Positions 22,139-33,413 of a stretch of DNA of 64,000 nucleotides are shown here, in pieces. The stretch spans positions 1-64,000 of the forward strand of contig JAAOOA010000134.1 in NCBI GenBank assembly GCA_012861695.1, given 5' to 3'. Source of the stretch: Trematomus loennbergii. Taxonomy: Eukaryota; Chordata; Actinopteri; Perciformes; Nototheniidae. The position numbers and the translations under genes were made by a program. The first letter of the stretch is position 1; each line of letters starts with the position of its first letter. The notes under the pieces were generated by a model, which made no database searches, was not told the DNA's origin, and saw nothing but the letters and a program-made list of their open reading frames with translations.

Positions 22139-24400
22139 ATAATAATAATACATTACATTTATAAAGCGCTTTTCCTGGTGCTCAAAGAGCTTACAAGCAA
22201 GTAAAGCAAAATAACAACAAAAGTAGAAAGTGCTAAGCTAGGTGGAATAAGGGCAAGGGGTTAGTTGATTAGGAGTTGAAGGCAAGAGTGAAAAGGTGAG
22301 TTTTGAGGGATTGTTTGAATGATGTGAGTGTTGGCAGATCTGACGTGGCTGGGGAGGGGGTTCCAGAGTGGGGAGGGAGGGACTGCAGCGAAGGCCCTGT
22401 CACCCCAGGTCCGGAGCTTTGTCCTGATGGGCTGCAGTAGGTTAGCTTCAGCAGACCTGAGGCAACGGGTGGGGGTGTGTCATTGGATGAGGTCACAGAG
22501 GTAGGGGGGGGGGCAAGGTTGTTGAGGGCTTTGAAAGTGAAAAGTAATATTTTAAAGTCAATGCGGTGTTTGATGGGGAGCCAGTGGAGGTCATGGAGGA
22601 TAGGGGTGATGTGGTCGGAGCGTCGGGTGGAGGTGAGCAAGCGGGCAGCTGAGTTTTGGACATATTGAAGTTTTTTTAGTATGAATGCAGGTGATCCAAA
22701 AAGTATGCTGTTGCAGTAATCCAGTCGGGATGTTATAAAGGCATGGATGGGTCTGATGCGGGCGATGATCTTTAAATGGAAGAAAGCGTTTTTTGTGATC
22801 TGGTTGGAAAGTGAGGGTGGGGTCGAGGATGATGCCAAGGTTACGGATGTGAGTGGAGGGGTTGACAATGGAGCCATCGATGGTAAGATAAAAATCTTGG
22901 GTTGAGCGGGTAAGTGAGTTTGGGCCAATGATTATAAGTTCGGATTTGTCACAGTTAAGTTTTAGAAAATTGTTTTGGATCCAAATTGTAATGTCAGTGA
23001 GGCAGGTGCTGAGCTGGGAGTGTGTGTTTGGAGAAATTGATTTTGTTGAGAGGTAGAGCTGTGTGTCATCAGCATAACAGTGGAACTGGAGTTGGTGTTG
23101 ACGGAGGATTTGTCCAATTGGGAGGATGTAGATGATGAACAGAAGGGGACCAAGTACAGAACCCTGAGGGACGCCATGATTGACGGGGGCTGTGGGGGAT
23201 TTGGAGTTGTTAATGGAGATGAATTGATGTCTGTCAGAGAGATAGGATTTAAACCAGGAGAGGGCAGTACCGGTAATGCCAATGGAAGACTGGAGGCGGT
23301 TGATGAGGATGGAATGGCTGATCGTGTCAAATGCGGCTGTTAGGTCAAGGAGAATGATAATTGAGCGGGAACCAGAGTCAGCAGAGAGGAGAATGTCGTT
23401 GGTCACCTTGAGTAGGGCAGATTCTGTGCTGTGGCGAGTACAGAAACCAGATTGAAAAGGTTCATGAAGGTTATTGCAGTCCAGATGTGATTTTAGTTGG
23501 GAGGCAACAGTTTGGTCCAGAATTGTTGACAGGAATGGGAAGTTAGAGATGGGCCGGTAGTTATTGAGAGAATCAGGGTTGAGACCAGGTTTTTTTAGTA
23601 TGGGAGTGACAGCAGCGAGTTTCAGAGCAAGGGGGACAAGTCCAGTGGACAGAGAGGAGTTAATGACTGTGGTGATAATATGAGTGAGTTGGGGGAGGCA
23701 GGCCTTGACAAGGGTGGAGGGCATGGGGTCCAGGATGGAAGTTGAGGTATTCATGTCGGTGACTTGGGCAACTATGTCCAGTGAGGTAATTTGTCTGAAG
23801 GCTGTAAAAGGGTGCCTGGAAGGAGTAGGGTAGGCAGGTTCCGGAAAAGCATGGGTGGTGGACGAGACGGAGGAGTTGGCTGTGTTGCTGTGTATTATTT
23901 CAATTTTGCTTTGGAGGAATGAGAGGAAGGATTCACACTTTGAGGTGGTGAATGAGTTGGAGATATTATCCATGGGGTTGAGGAGCTTGTTAATAGTTGA
24001 AAAAAGGGACTTTGGGATATTGCTGCCAGATTGTATTACAGAGGAGTAGTGGAAGGAGCGTGCACTGTTGAGGGCATCTTTGTACTGCTGTTGGTGCAGT
24101 CTATAAATGTCTTTGTGGATAGTGAAACCAGTTCGTTTAGCATGTCTTTCGAGCTGGCGACCTTTCCTTTTGAGGCAACGGAGAAGATCGGTGTACCAGG
24201 GGGCCGAGTGAGTGAAAGAGACATACTTGGTTTTATTGGAGCGAGTTGGTTGAGACAGGAGGAGAGAGCATTGATGTAGGTGTTGACCAGGTCAGTAGGG
24301 GAAACATTCTGGGTGACGGTGGAGTCAGGGATGGTGTCAGCCTGTAGGTAGACAGCTAAGAAACTGTTCGTGAAAAAAACATTTTTTCCCACCGTAGCTG
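22139..24400 (-). mobile_element. L2/CR1-like LINE, 5'-truncated
   Basis: Minus-strand non-LTR retrotransposon. The 3' end lies at the low-coordinate side, with an ATT-rich tail (TTATTATTATT) and the AAAGCGCTTT-type 3' sequence. The reverse-transcriptase frame runs 23,973 to about 22,850, with LKKPGLNPDSLNNYRPIS, LLDLTAAFDTISH, HGVPQGSVLGPLLF and the catalytic FHCYADDTQLYL. A one-base frame change near 22,830 leads to the C-terminal region (RLDYCNSILFG, LLTSTRRSDHITPILHDLHW). An upstream piece lies in another frame at 24,392-24,036. The endonuclease is missing. It inserted before the segmental duplication, since copy B keeps its 3' 240 bp. Confidence 0.88.
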
Positions 24401-25136
24401 TGTTGTGCAGAGACGAGGGTGTCCAATGTTAGTGGCCAGCTGACGGCAGGGAGTTGGCGAGATTGTTGACGGCCAACGGCTGGAGGCTGGTAGCAAACGG
24501 GCTAGCAGGATAGGGTCCGGTATGCAGGAAAAAGCAAATAGGTAATGGAGAACTATTTGAACAAAGTAGCGATTAGGGTTGGGAACCGATAAGAAAATGC
24601 CGGGTACCGGGTAACCATACAAAATACACAATTTTGGTTCTGCTTAACGGTTCCTAAACGCGGTAGACCCTGTATTCCACCGGGTCCGTCTGCGCCGCGG
24701 CGACCCGGTGGAATTCAGCGGCGGACTGGCCATCAGTGTGTTCTGGAGAATCACAGAACGGCCGGTCGTCAGCGGGCCGTTTTTTAAACGGCATCATGTA
24801 AGTTGCGCTGACAGGCGACAGAGGTCCACAGTTGCCCCGCAGCGAGGCTCCCCCCGCCCTCCCGTAGACAGTTCACGTGCTCAGTCACTTCATAACACCA
24901 AAGATGGATCGCGGTAAACGCTCTAAGTGAGGCTCCACTACACTAAAAAAGAAAAAGACAAGGCACAGAGTAATGCCTGTTAATAGCTTGCCACAGGCAT
25001 AGCTCAGTTAAAATAAAGCACAGCTATTGTGCAATACATTTGTATTGAATGCCAATTTCAGTAGATTTAATCAAACAAAACATAAACATATTGGACATGG
25101 CCTGAAAACTGTAACCTCTTCACATTTGGTTGAAAT
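24401..25136. other. Spacer with MITE remnants, no gene
   Basis: Contains a GCGGCGGACTGGCCATC stretch resembling the end of the 108-bp mini-MITE at 17,906. Relative to copy B it lacks about 24 bp between repeated AACCGA words near 24,584 and about 48 bp near 24,780. No coding signal. Confidence 0.5.
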
Positions 25137-27816
25137 GAGGGCTGTCAGTAGATTAAAATATTTAATCGCGATTAATCGCACATTTTGTATCTGTTCTAAA
25201 TGTACCTTAGAGGGATATTTTTCAAGTTTTTAATACTCTTATCAACATATGAGTGGACAAATATGCTTTATGCAAATGTTTGTTTATTATCATTGGAACA
25301 ATGACAAATTTCTCCTGAATATTCTCAACACAACCACCTGGAACCTCTCTCTCTTACACTCTCTCCCAACCCTGTCTACTTCTCTGCAGTGCACTCTGCC
25401 AGTTGCTCAAACAGACAAGCCTGTTTACAGTTGTCGGCGAAATGCCGCTCCTCTGTCTTCATCTTCAGTTAAAGCATGAGACTTTCGCACTGTGGGTCAA
25501 AATAATGCGCTGTGATGTGCAGTCGACACATTGATGCGATCCGAATTATCTAACGCAGCCCCTCGTCCTCCACAATGTTAAGCTGTAGCCACCTATTTAG
25601 CTATCGCTGTTAAAAGCTTGCTGCTCGTAGAAGTGTCCATGCGTCTCCCCGACAAACTTTCAAGCGTGGTCTGCCGCAAGCAAGCGGCAGGAGCGGGCTG
25701 TCAGCAAGGGCGCGGAATGCCGCGGAACACTGTACAAATCCCGTTTCAATAATTCCCCTCTACTCTAAAGTTGCATCTAAAACGCGATCTGATCTGCTGT
25801 GTATTTTTTGTTATTTTTTATTGTTATATTCAATCTCATTAGCTACAGGCATTTTTGAAGCTTGTAAAGGGAAGATGACAGCTCTCACTCGCCACTCTGC
25901 TGTTCCACAGCCGCTTCCCCTCCCTCTGCTGAAATTATGAATGTAAGGCGTATAGTAATCATATAACACGGCAGGGTCCATTACAGTTTGTTTGTATCTG
26001 ATTTCAAATAAACAAAGTCTTGGCTTTCAGAATATTAAACTTGTTTTGGCAAAATATCTTCCCTCCGTTACTACTTTGATCATTTGCTCCGCTTCCAGAG
26101 AAGAGGAAACTTTAAAGGCCTTTTTCTCAAAATGATGACTCGGTGACAGTCATTATATAATGTGACATATTTTGCTTAATATTTGGAGTACAAAAACAAT
26201 CCTGATATCATTAGAAAGCTAGGAATCTCTTCTTTCCAACAGTGTATACAACTCAAAATGTGATTTCGATGGAGCAGGTCACTTTGCATTAGGTAAAATA
26301 AAGCAGGCAGACATAACAGGAAGAATATGTACATTTTAACCCAATCAAATAGGACATTGTCACACCATTCAAATGTATCCATGTAAATTACAACCAATAA
26401 AAAAGCTTAGATTTGTTTATTTTATGTTGTTTAGTTTATTTGTTACGTTGTTCTGTGTGTTTCAGCCGTTAACCAGATAGAAAGAATAGATACACTTGCA
26501 AACAAGTCAGAAGAACCAGCGCAGAAGAAAACTAAATACAGTCATTCTAAACTTACATTTAACAACTGGAAGGTCACATCCCTGACATCCACTTCTCCGG
26601 AGCCTGGACCTTCATCAATCATAGAAGAACCAGCGAAGCCAGATAAACCCAAAAGCAGCAGCTCTGCGGCCGCAGAGACTGTCAAAACCACCCCCACCGC
26701 CGTCGTTGAACCGAAACAGGCTGGTTCCGACTGCTTGGAGGTTTGTTGTCGGGACATTGAGGCGGGTAAAGCTGTACAGCTAACTGTCGAAAAAAAGGAG
26801 ACCGCTAGATCGTCTGGGCAAAGAGAAAGGTACTTCAACGCAGAATGGTACAAAAACAGAGAGTGGTTAATTATTTGCAAAACCACTAAACGGGCCTTCT
26901 GTGAAATATGCAGATTTGCTGCTGTCAAACGGCTTGTAACTTTCTCAAAATGTGGAGATGATAGCTTTGTTAATACCGGAGTTAATAACTGGAAAAAGTG
27001 CCCAAGCCTCCATGAACAGTTGTCTCTGACTGTACGATGGGTATCAGCTGATTATGTTGTCCATGAAGACTTCATAGGAATGTATGACTGTCCTAAGACT
27101 GACGCAGAATCAATAACCCACTGATAAACTGTGATAACCTCATATGTTTTTAACTTAGGATCATAGGCTACCTGTGTTTAGTCTAGAAAAAGGTAAATGT
27201 GTGCATTTTATTATAAAGTTGTGTATATTTACAGACTGTTGCAAAAACTAAGAAGCTTATAAACATCAGGTTTAAAACTAAAAGAGCTTTACAAAAAAGT
27301 AACACAATTAAAGATGTTTGGAGTTTTATTTGAGTTATAATTTACATTTTTTGTCAAAGAGATGCTGATTTGAAACCGTTGTTACATACAGTTACGGCAT
27401 TTCCTGTTTCTGCCGGAGAGATGGGAGTTTGTCCCAAAGCTTGCCGCTGTATTTACTCCCTCCATCTGACAGGAGGGAGCCTCATGTGTCACTCCACGGA
27501 GTTCACTCCGTCACGGAGGGGGAGTGTGTAGGGCGTGGTTTGGGATTGGGCCATACACACACTTTTTTGGCCCCCCACTTCTAAAATGAATCCGGCGCGC
27601 CTGGCTGTCAGCATCAGCTGTGGGCTTGGCTTGCTGTTTAAAACACCTTTTTTTTATCCATATCTCTCGCTAGAATCTCCCACCATCCAACTAACAACAA
27701 CAACGTCAAGCCTTTGGGCTCTGAAACTACGGGGCGGGCCGAGGACAAATATACATGCGTTAATCGCACGTTAAAATAATTTGTGGGGTTATTAACGTGT
27801 TAACTTGACAGCCCTA
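25137..27816 (+). mobile_element. hAT element, internal-deletion type, perfect TSD
   Basis: 2,680 bp with ends GAGGGCTGTCA and TGACAGCCCTA, flanked on both sides by the identical 8 bp GTTGAAAT (25,129-25,136 and 27,817-27,824). Length, target size and the TTF-finger exon inside all fit hAT. The catalytic RNase H-like domain and the dimerisation domain are absent, so it depends on a transposase made elsewhere. Copy B (61,731 onward) has the same left flank, so insertion preceded duplication. Confidence 0.9.
26465..27124 (+). CDS. TTF-type zinc-finger exon of the hAT element
   Basis: An acceptor (TGTGTTTCAG) at 26,464 opens a frame read without stops to 27,124, about 219 residues. The N-terminal part is polar and Ser/Pro-rich (QKKTKYSHSK, SSSSAAAET). 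The C-terminal part is a TTF-type finger region: RERYFNAEWYKNREWLI, then CEICR with more Cys/His-type residues and SFVNTGVNNWKK, the usual block at the N-terminus of many hAT transposases that binds the element ends. The frame stops where the catalytic domain would begin. A first exon supplying the Met was not found. It may be a leftover exon or could make a DNA-binding-only protein. In copy B the same exon has two one-base frame breaks. Confidence 0.7.
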   Translation, partial: AVNQIERIDTLANKSEEPAQKKTKYSHSKLTFNNWKVTSLTSTSPEPGPSSIIEEPAKPDKPKSSSSAAAETVKTTPTAVVEPKQAGSDCLEVCCRDIEAGKAVQLTVEKKETARSSGQRERYFNAEWYKNREWLIICKTTKRAFCEICRFAAVKRLVTFSKCGDDSFVNTGVNNWKKCPSLHEQLSLTVRWVSADYVVHEDFIGMYDCPKTDAESITH

Positions 27817-27824
27817 GTTGAAAT

Positions 27825-28088
27825 AGTCAATTACTAGCCATATCTTACACATTTCTGTTTTGAATTATTAATATGTGGATGACAGTTGAACTGGATGATG
27901 TAACATTTATGCCATCTGCTGGAAAGAAGACGTATCGTTCTGTTGGCGTCGTTTGGACAACAAAAACAGAGTAAAGCTTTCATTTCATAAACAATCTTTG
28001 AGTACAGACACTGTCCTGCAGAGAGCACACAACCCAACAGCACGTTTTTGGTCTAGCATCACTTTACAAAACGTTTGCATTAAGACAC
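27825..28088. other. Spacer without gene
   Basis: No coding signal or recognised repeat. Confidence 0.35.
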
Positions 28089-28856
28089 TAATGCATTTCC
28101 ACCATGGCGCGGAGCGCGGTTTAAGCGTGCCCTGTCGTGCCGGGCCCGTTTTTGGTTGCGCTTCCACTTGGCCTAGTTCCGGCCCGGGCTACTTTTTCAC
28201 CTCTTTTCTGGCCCGACAAAATCGTGGTTCTATCGGGGCCAACAAACAGGGCTGAGTCGGGCTGAGTTTGCTAAACTAGAGAGAGAGTCGCTGGCAAGGG
28301 GGCTACAACAAGATGAACATATTTGACCGTGATTTAATTGTAATACACGTTTCAAAATGATGCCGAAGTAACAACATACTGATACCGGTTAGTAAAAACC
28401 ATGAATTAATGCTTTGACAAGTCTGCAGACAGACGGCAGGCGAAAAACCTTTTAAAATGCGTGTTTTCTAGATGGAGATTGGCTAAGCCAACGCAATATA
28501 TGCTCCGACCGTCCACACTCACAACAACGGCCTATACAGACATAAATAAAGCAGCGACTGTACTCGCCATGACACAGGCAGTCTGTGGTTTGTACTTGTT
28601 TAACTTTTGTCTAGTTTCTGAACAGATATGAGGAGCTGTGAGCTTGAGTGCTAACAGCTAACGGCTGTGTTGTTTTTTGGGGGTTCTCATTGAAGATGAC
28701 ATCACGGCTCCGCCTACACTGCGTTACTATAGTAACTACCCCAGTTCCTAAACTGTAATGGAAGCGCAGCATGAAGTGAGCCGGCCCTAACAAGGCCCAA
28801 CGCGGCCTAGCAGTACCGAGCGAGGCCGAGGCCGACCGTGTGGTGGAAATGCGCCA
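28089..28856. mobile_element. Probable MITE (GCATTTCCACCA ends)
   Basis: GCATTTCCACCA at the left (about 28,092) is inverted at the right (TGGTGGAAATGC, about 28,841). Flanks TAAGACAC and TAAGACTA agree at six of eight positions. The interior is GC-rich at both ends (GGCCCGTTTTTGG..., GCGAGGCCGAGGCC) and lacks a gene. Exact limits are uncertain. Confidence 0.45.
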
Positions 28857-29123
28857 TAAGACTAGCTGGTCCATTGTAAAGGTCAGTCCACCTTACATGA
28901 GCAGTGGGTGATCAGCAGGTGAAAGGCAGGAAACGGGAACTTGGTCCTGAGGACATGTAACGATTATTAAACAAGAAATAGTCGAGTCAAGGGGTCAAAG
29001 AAATTAACATTTGTGATTATTAGCGAATCGGTTGCAGGTGGGTGAAATCAGGCTTAGAGAGTAACGTATTACATGTAACGGCATTAGGTCATCAGGATAC
29101 AAAATAGGCAAATGTATTCCCTT
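28857..29123. other. Spacer without gene
   Basis: No coding signal or recognised repeat. Confidence 0.35.
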
Positions 29124-29583
29124 TAGGGCTGCACGATATTGGAAAAAACTGACATTGCAATATTTTTTTCCTCTGCGATATATATTGCGATATGAAAAAA
29201 TACAGGAATTGAAGAAAAGACAGTTTTTTTTTGTCCGCAAGCTATCCTTTCTTGAACTTTTATGCTATACAATTGGTCTTTTTTTAACGATATTTAACCG
29301 GATGAAGGTTCGGTTATCCTGCTGTGATCTGATCAAGAATGATTGTGATTGGTGGTTTGCTGTGCATGCAGAGCCTGCATGTCACTCACTCAAGTACCCC
29401 TGACATGAGAGCCGCGCGAGTTTTCCTTTTGTAACAAGCAGCAAAATATTGTAATATGACGTGTTTGAGTTAATTTGCCGACTTATTATTGCACGTCCTA
29501 AAAAATAAATTAAATTAAATAAAAATCGTCCTGCATGCGCATAACGTGATTATCCTCACGACACGATATATCGTGCAGCCCTA
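29124..29583. mobile_element. hAT-type MITE with GGGCTGCACGATAT ends
   Basis: TAGGGCTGCACGATAT at the left and ATATCGTGCAGCCCTA at the right are perfectly inverted. Flanking 8-bp repeats ATTCCCTT and CTTCCCTT (one mismatch). Size 460 bp, no transposase. This is a well-known end type in fish genomes. Confidence 0.85.
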
Positions 29584-29924
29584 CTTCCCTTACAGTTACA
29601 GAGGCAAAAACAATCAGATAACAGGTACATTTATGTAAAACAGGGCTCATTAACAGGATAGCAATGATACCAAACATTTAGAAATAAAGAACAATACATC
29701 AAATCATCCTATATCTCTATATGGAAACTTGGAGCCCTCAATCCAAAATAAAATGGTTCATCAACAGTCAGTGGTTAATGTATGAATCAGAAAATCAGTA
29801 TGACAAAAACATTAAACATATTGTCCACTTATGTTGATAAAGATGGAGTTCACTTAAGTATTTTATGAATGTTGTGCGACAATGTTAATCCAGTCAGACA
29901 GATTTTTCTCATGTGTGAACTGTC
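29584..29924. other. Spacer without gene
   Basis: AT-rich, no coding signal or repeat recognised in this window. Confidence 0.35.
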
Positions 29925-31346
29925 TTAAAGGGCCCATGTCATGCTTTTCCGGTTATTACCAGTCCCTTTGTGTGTTATGAAGGTTTTTATGCATGTAAAC
30001 GGTCTGCAGAGTCAAAAACCCTCAAAGTACACCCTGTAGGGAGTAAAACTCTAACACAGAAAAGACCTCCCCAAAACGCCTCGTTGAAGATTTCTCATGT
30101 TCTTCCTGGGCATCGTGACGTCTGGATACCCAGTAGCCACGCCCAGAGCTATGACGCACCCTCTGCGAGCCAAGCATATATACTGTTGGAATCTCAGGTT
30201 CAGTTCAAAACAGTGCTAACTGGGCTAACGAAGTTGCTAGCGTTTACATATATCAACTACAATGTCAGCAGATGGCCTTACATGTTTCTCATAGCAGGAG
30301 AATGTCTGCATTCACACAAAAAAATACTCATAGACAGTATACTCCGGGTGATTTACCCTACGGTCAGTACATTATAGTTGGCGTTCCTAACCGAGCTACC
30401 GTTCATAGCGTGTATGCTACCGAGAAAAACAACGACGCTACCGAGAGGTAGACATGCTAGGCGAAAACATTGTTTTCATGCCAGCTACAATGAATGACCG
30501 AATGTAGCAGACTACCCGTATAAGATTTCAATTGTAAACACGTTCTTCCTAGCCTAATATGAACCACTAACTTTTGTTCATAGTGATTTTATTAGACAGA
30601 ACAAGCCATTGACACAGTGCTAACTGGGCTAACGAAGTTGCTAGCGTTTACATATATCAACTACAATGTCAGCAGATGGCCTTACATGTTTTCTCATAGC
30701 ACGAGAATGTCTGCATTCACACACGAAATACTCATAGACAGTATACTCCGGGTGATTTACCGTACGGTCAGTCGCAAAACTTAATTACATTATAGTTGGC
30801 TTTCCTAGCATGTATGCTACAAAGCTAAACAACAGGGCTACCTATAGCTAGACATGCTAGGAAAAACATTGTTTTTATGCAAGCTAAAAAGAATGACCGA
30901 CACGTAGCAGACTAACGTATAAGATTGCAATTGTAAACACGTTATTGCTAGCCTAATATGAACCACTAGCTTTTGTTCACAGTAGGTTGGCATATTACAC
31001 TTAACAACTAGCAAACATAGGTTAGCTTATACAAAAACTGATGCTCCGCTCAGAGCCGAAAAAAACTGTGTTAGACATGGGCGGAGCCTCTCTGGTGGTT
31101 GACTAATCAGAACAGAGTGGCCGAGCTGACCAATCGGAGCACACTGGGCTCACAGGGAGAGGGGGGGCAGGAGCTCAAACAAGCCGTTTAGGGCAGAGGT
31201 GAATAACCGGTGAATACACATACTTTACAGAGATGCTGTATGCGAAACCAATTTGAGTTTGGAAATTGCACAGTATAAATCTATTTTAGTAGACCTCAAT
31301 AATGGAATTATGATCAGTGGAAATGGCCATGACATGGGCTCTTTAA
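29925..31346. mobile_element. TTAA (piggyBac-like) MITE with internal duplication
   Basis: Starts TTAAAGGGCCCATGTCATGC and ends GCCATGACATGGGCTCTTTAA, with TTAA at both borders. Related to the shorter copy at 33,414-34,205. It contains a direct repeat: the block beginning CAGTGCTAACTGGGCTAACG at 30,211 recurs at 30,615, a 404-bp period, which explains the extra length. No transposase. It lies directly 3' of the zinc-finger gene, its right border 4 bp from the stop codon. Confidence 0.85.
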
Positions 31347-31349
31347 GAC

Positions 31350-32964
31350 TTATTCATTGTCCTCTCCATCAGCTTCTGTTTCCATGTGTTCAGCTGATTG
31401 GAGCTCTGCCTCTCTGTTATCCTCAGTTTGAATTTCATTAAGCTGTGAGGACTGATGACCAACACACTTGTGTCTTTTTAAATAACCATGCCATTTAAAT
31501 CTTTTGTCACAAACATTGCAGCTGTATATTTCCTCTCCTGTGTGGACTCTCATGTGTGTCTTCAAACCTCTACTCTGTGAAAAAGCTTTCTTACAGACTG
31601 AGCAGCTGTGTGGTTTCTCTCCTGTGTGGACTCTCATGTGTAGCTTTAAACTTTCACTCTGTGAAAAAGCTTTCTTACAGACTGAGCATCTGTATGGTTT
31701 CTCTCCTGTGTGGATTCTCATGTGTTTTTTTAAATTTCGACTCACTGAAAAAGATTTGGTACAAACAAGCAGCTAAAGGGTTTCTCTCCTGTGTGGATTC
31801 TCATGTGTTCCTTTAAATGTCCACTCTGTGAAAAAGATTTGGTACAAACCAAGCAGCTAAAGGGTTTCTCTCCTGTGTGGATTCTCATGTGTTCCTTTAA
31901 ATGTCCACTCTGTGAAAAAGCTTTCTTACAGACTGAGCATCTGTATGGTTTCTCTCTCCTGTGTGGATTCTCATGTGTTTTTTAAAACTGTCACTAACTG
32001 CAAAAGATTTGGTACAAACCGAGCAGCTAAAGGGTTTCTCTCCCGTGTGGATTCTCATGTGTTCCTTTAAACCTCCAGTCTGTGAAAAAGCTCTCTTACA
32101 GACTGAGCATCTGTATGGTTTCTCTCCTGTGTGGATTCTCATGTGTTTTTTTAAACTGTTACTAAATGCAAAATATTTGGTACAAAATGAGCAGCTAAAG
32201 GGTTTCTCTCCTGTGTGGATTCTCATGTGTTCCTTTAAACCTCCACTCTGTGAAAAAGATTTCTTACAGACTGAGCATCTGTATGGTTTCTCTCCTGTGT
32301 GGATTCTCATGTGTTTTTTTAAAGTTTGACTTAATGCAAAATATTTCGTACACACAGAGCAGCCAAATTGTTTCTTTATAGCACTACGGCTTGAATCACT
32401 GATAGATTCTTGTCTATTTTTCAGTGATTTTGAGGCTGAAGCAGATTCTCTGGTCTCCTTCCAATCAGCACTGTCGTTCAGTGTCAGGTTCAGAAGAGTC
32501 TCCAGTGTCAGGTTCAGAAGAGTCTCCAGTGTCAGGTTCAGAAGAGTCTCCAATGTGAGGTTCAGAAGAGTCTCCAGTGTCAGGTTCAGAAGAGTCTCCA
32601 GTGGCGTACTCAGTCTTTGGTTGTAAACTGCTCTCTGGATCTGAGTTCCTGGCTGGTTCTGGTCCTCGACAGTCATCTCCATCAGCTTCTGTTTCCATGT
32701 GTTCAGTTTGTCTTTGATGAGGCTGTGAGGACTGAGGTTTCTCTTCATCATCTTCACTCTTCACAGGGTCAGGAGTGAAAGTGGACTTGGTGATATCAGC
32801 CTCCTCCAGCTCCTGAAGCTGCTCTCTCTCCTGACTGATCCTGAGTTCCTCCTGTTCCTGCTTAATGTGTGGGGGGGGCTCTGGGTCCTCCTGGTCCAGA
32901 CTGGTGCTCCAATCCTGCTGGTCAGGGAGAACCTCTTCTTTAACCACCACCAGTAGCTGGACGT
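31350..32964 (-). pseudogene. C2H2 zinc-finger gene, exon 2 (frameshifted)
   Basis: A fish-type multi-finger, presumably DNA-binding nuclear protein. Exon 2 begins after TACCTGCAG with DVQLLVVVKEEVLP, an acidic region typical of this fish family ([28 protein letters not shown]), then a 24-bp coding minisatellite encoding TGDSSEPD. About eleven fingers follow, most of the form CSVCxKxF...[10 protein letters not shown], ending with CNVCDKRF and a short acidic tail. Finger types alternate (CTKYFA and [14 protein letters not shown]), a sign of internal duplication. Three frame changes are seen: near 32,475 just after the minisatellite, near 31,951 (a TC inserted in TCTCTC) and near 31,770. They may be decay or errors in repeats. 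The exon joins exon 1 at 49 kb in matching phase. Confidence 0.9.
32483..32603 (-). repeat. 24-bp coding minisatellite, about five copies
   Basis: GTCAGGTTCAGAAGAGTCTC recurs every 24 bp from 32,483. In the zinc-finger frame it encodes TGDSSEPD or near variants. The frame break of exon 2 falls at its downstream edge. Confidence 0.9.
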
Positions 32965-33413
32965 CTGCAGGTAACAGGAAACACACAGTCAGAAAAAACT
33001 GTTAAGTATTAGCATTTCAAAATCTGATCACCATTAAAATGGGATATTTTGCAGCCCTAATAATGCCTTTGTTTTTACTTTCATATTATCTTTTAGTCCC
33101 ACCTATTGTGTATTTTTGTTGTCTCAATTCACCTTCTGTAGCCCAGCCCCTTTCCAGTTCCAGTTTAGCAGTAGCTGCAATGTAAACAAGGAATTGTATT
33201 TGGCATCGTTCACAGATACACTATGCCTATAGAATGAAAATACTCCGTTACAAATTAAAATCTTGCATTCAAACCTTATTTAAGTAAACGTTCGCAAGTA
33301 TTAACAGAAAAATGTACAGCACCTTCTTATGTAAAAGTAATGATACTGCAATGACATTTTCGCGGGAAAACGCAACATCTTGCAAGAAACAGCGTCTGAG
33401 GGCTTCTTAACAT
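32965..33413. other. Start of the zinc-finger intron, no gene
   Basis: No coding signal. From about 33,340 it carries the TTTCGCGGGAAAACGCAACA and CTGAGGGCTTCTTAACATTT words of the TTAA-family repeat that continues after the nested MITE. Confidence 0.4.

Larger units (their letters stand above)
19163..27161 (+). repeat. Segmental duplication, copy A
   Basis: Collinear with 57,997-64,000 in the same orientation, about 38.8 kb away, at high identity including introns, flanks and inserted elements. The left edge falls inside an OGFOD2 exon: from GAGGAGCTGGAGCAC onward the copies match, before it they do not. Copy B reaches the window end, so the right edge is not seen. Copy A is longer mainly because it keeps about 2 kb of an antisense LINE that copy B lacks. 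Confidence 0.95.

Noticed and set aside
31504..32329. Plus-strand ORFs with repeated [12 protein letters not shown]
   Set aside because: Antisense of the C2H2 fingers and their HTGEKP linkers.
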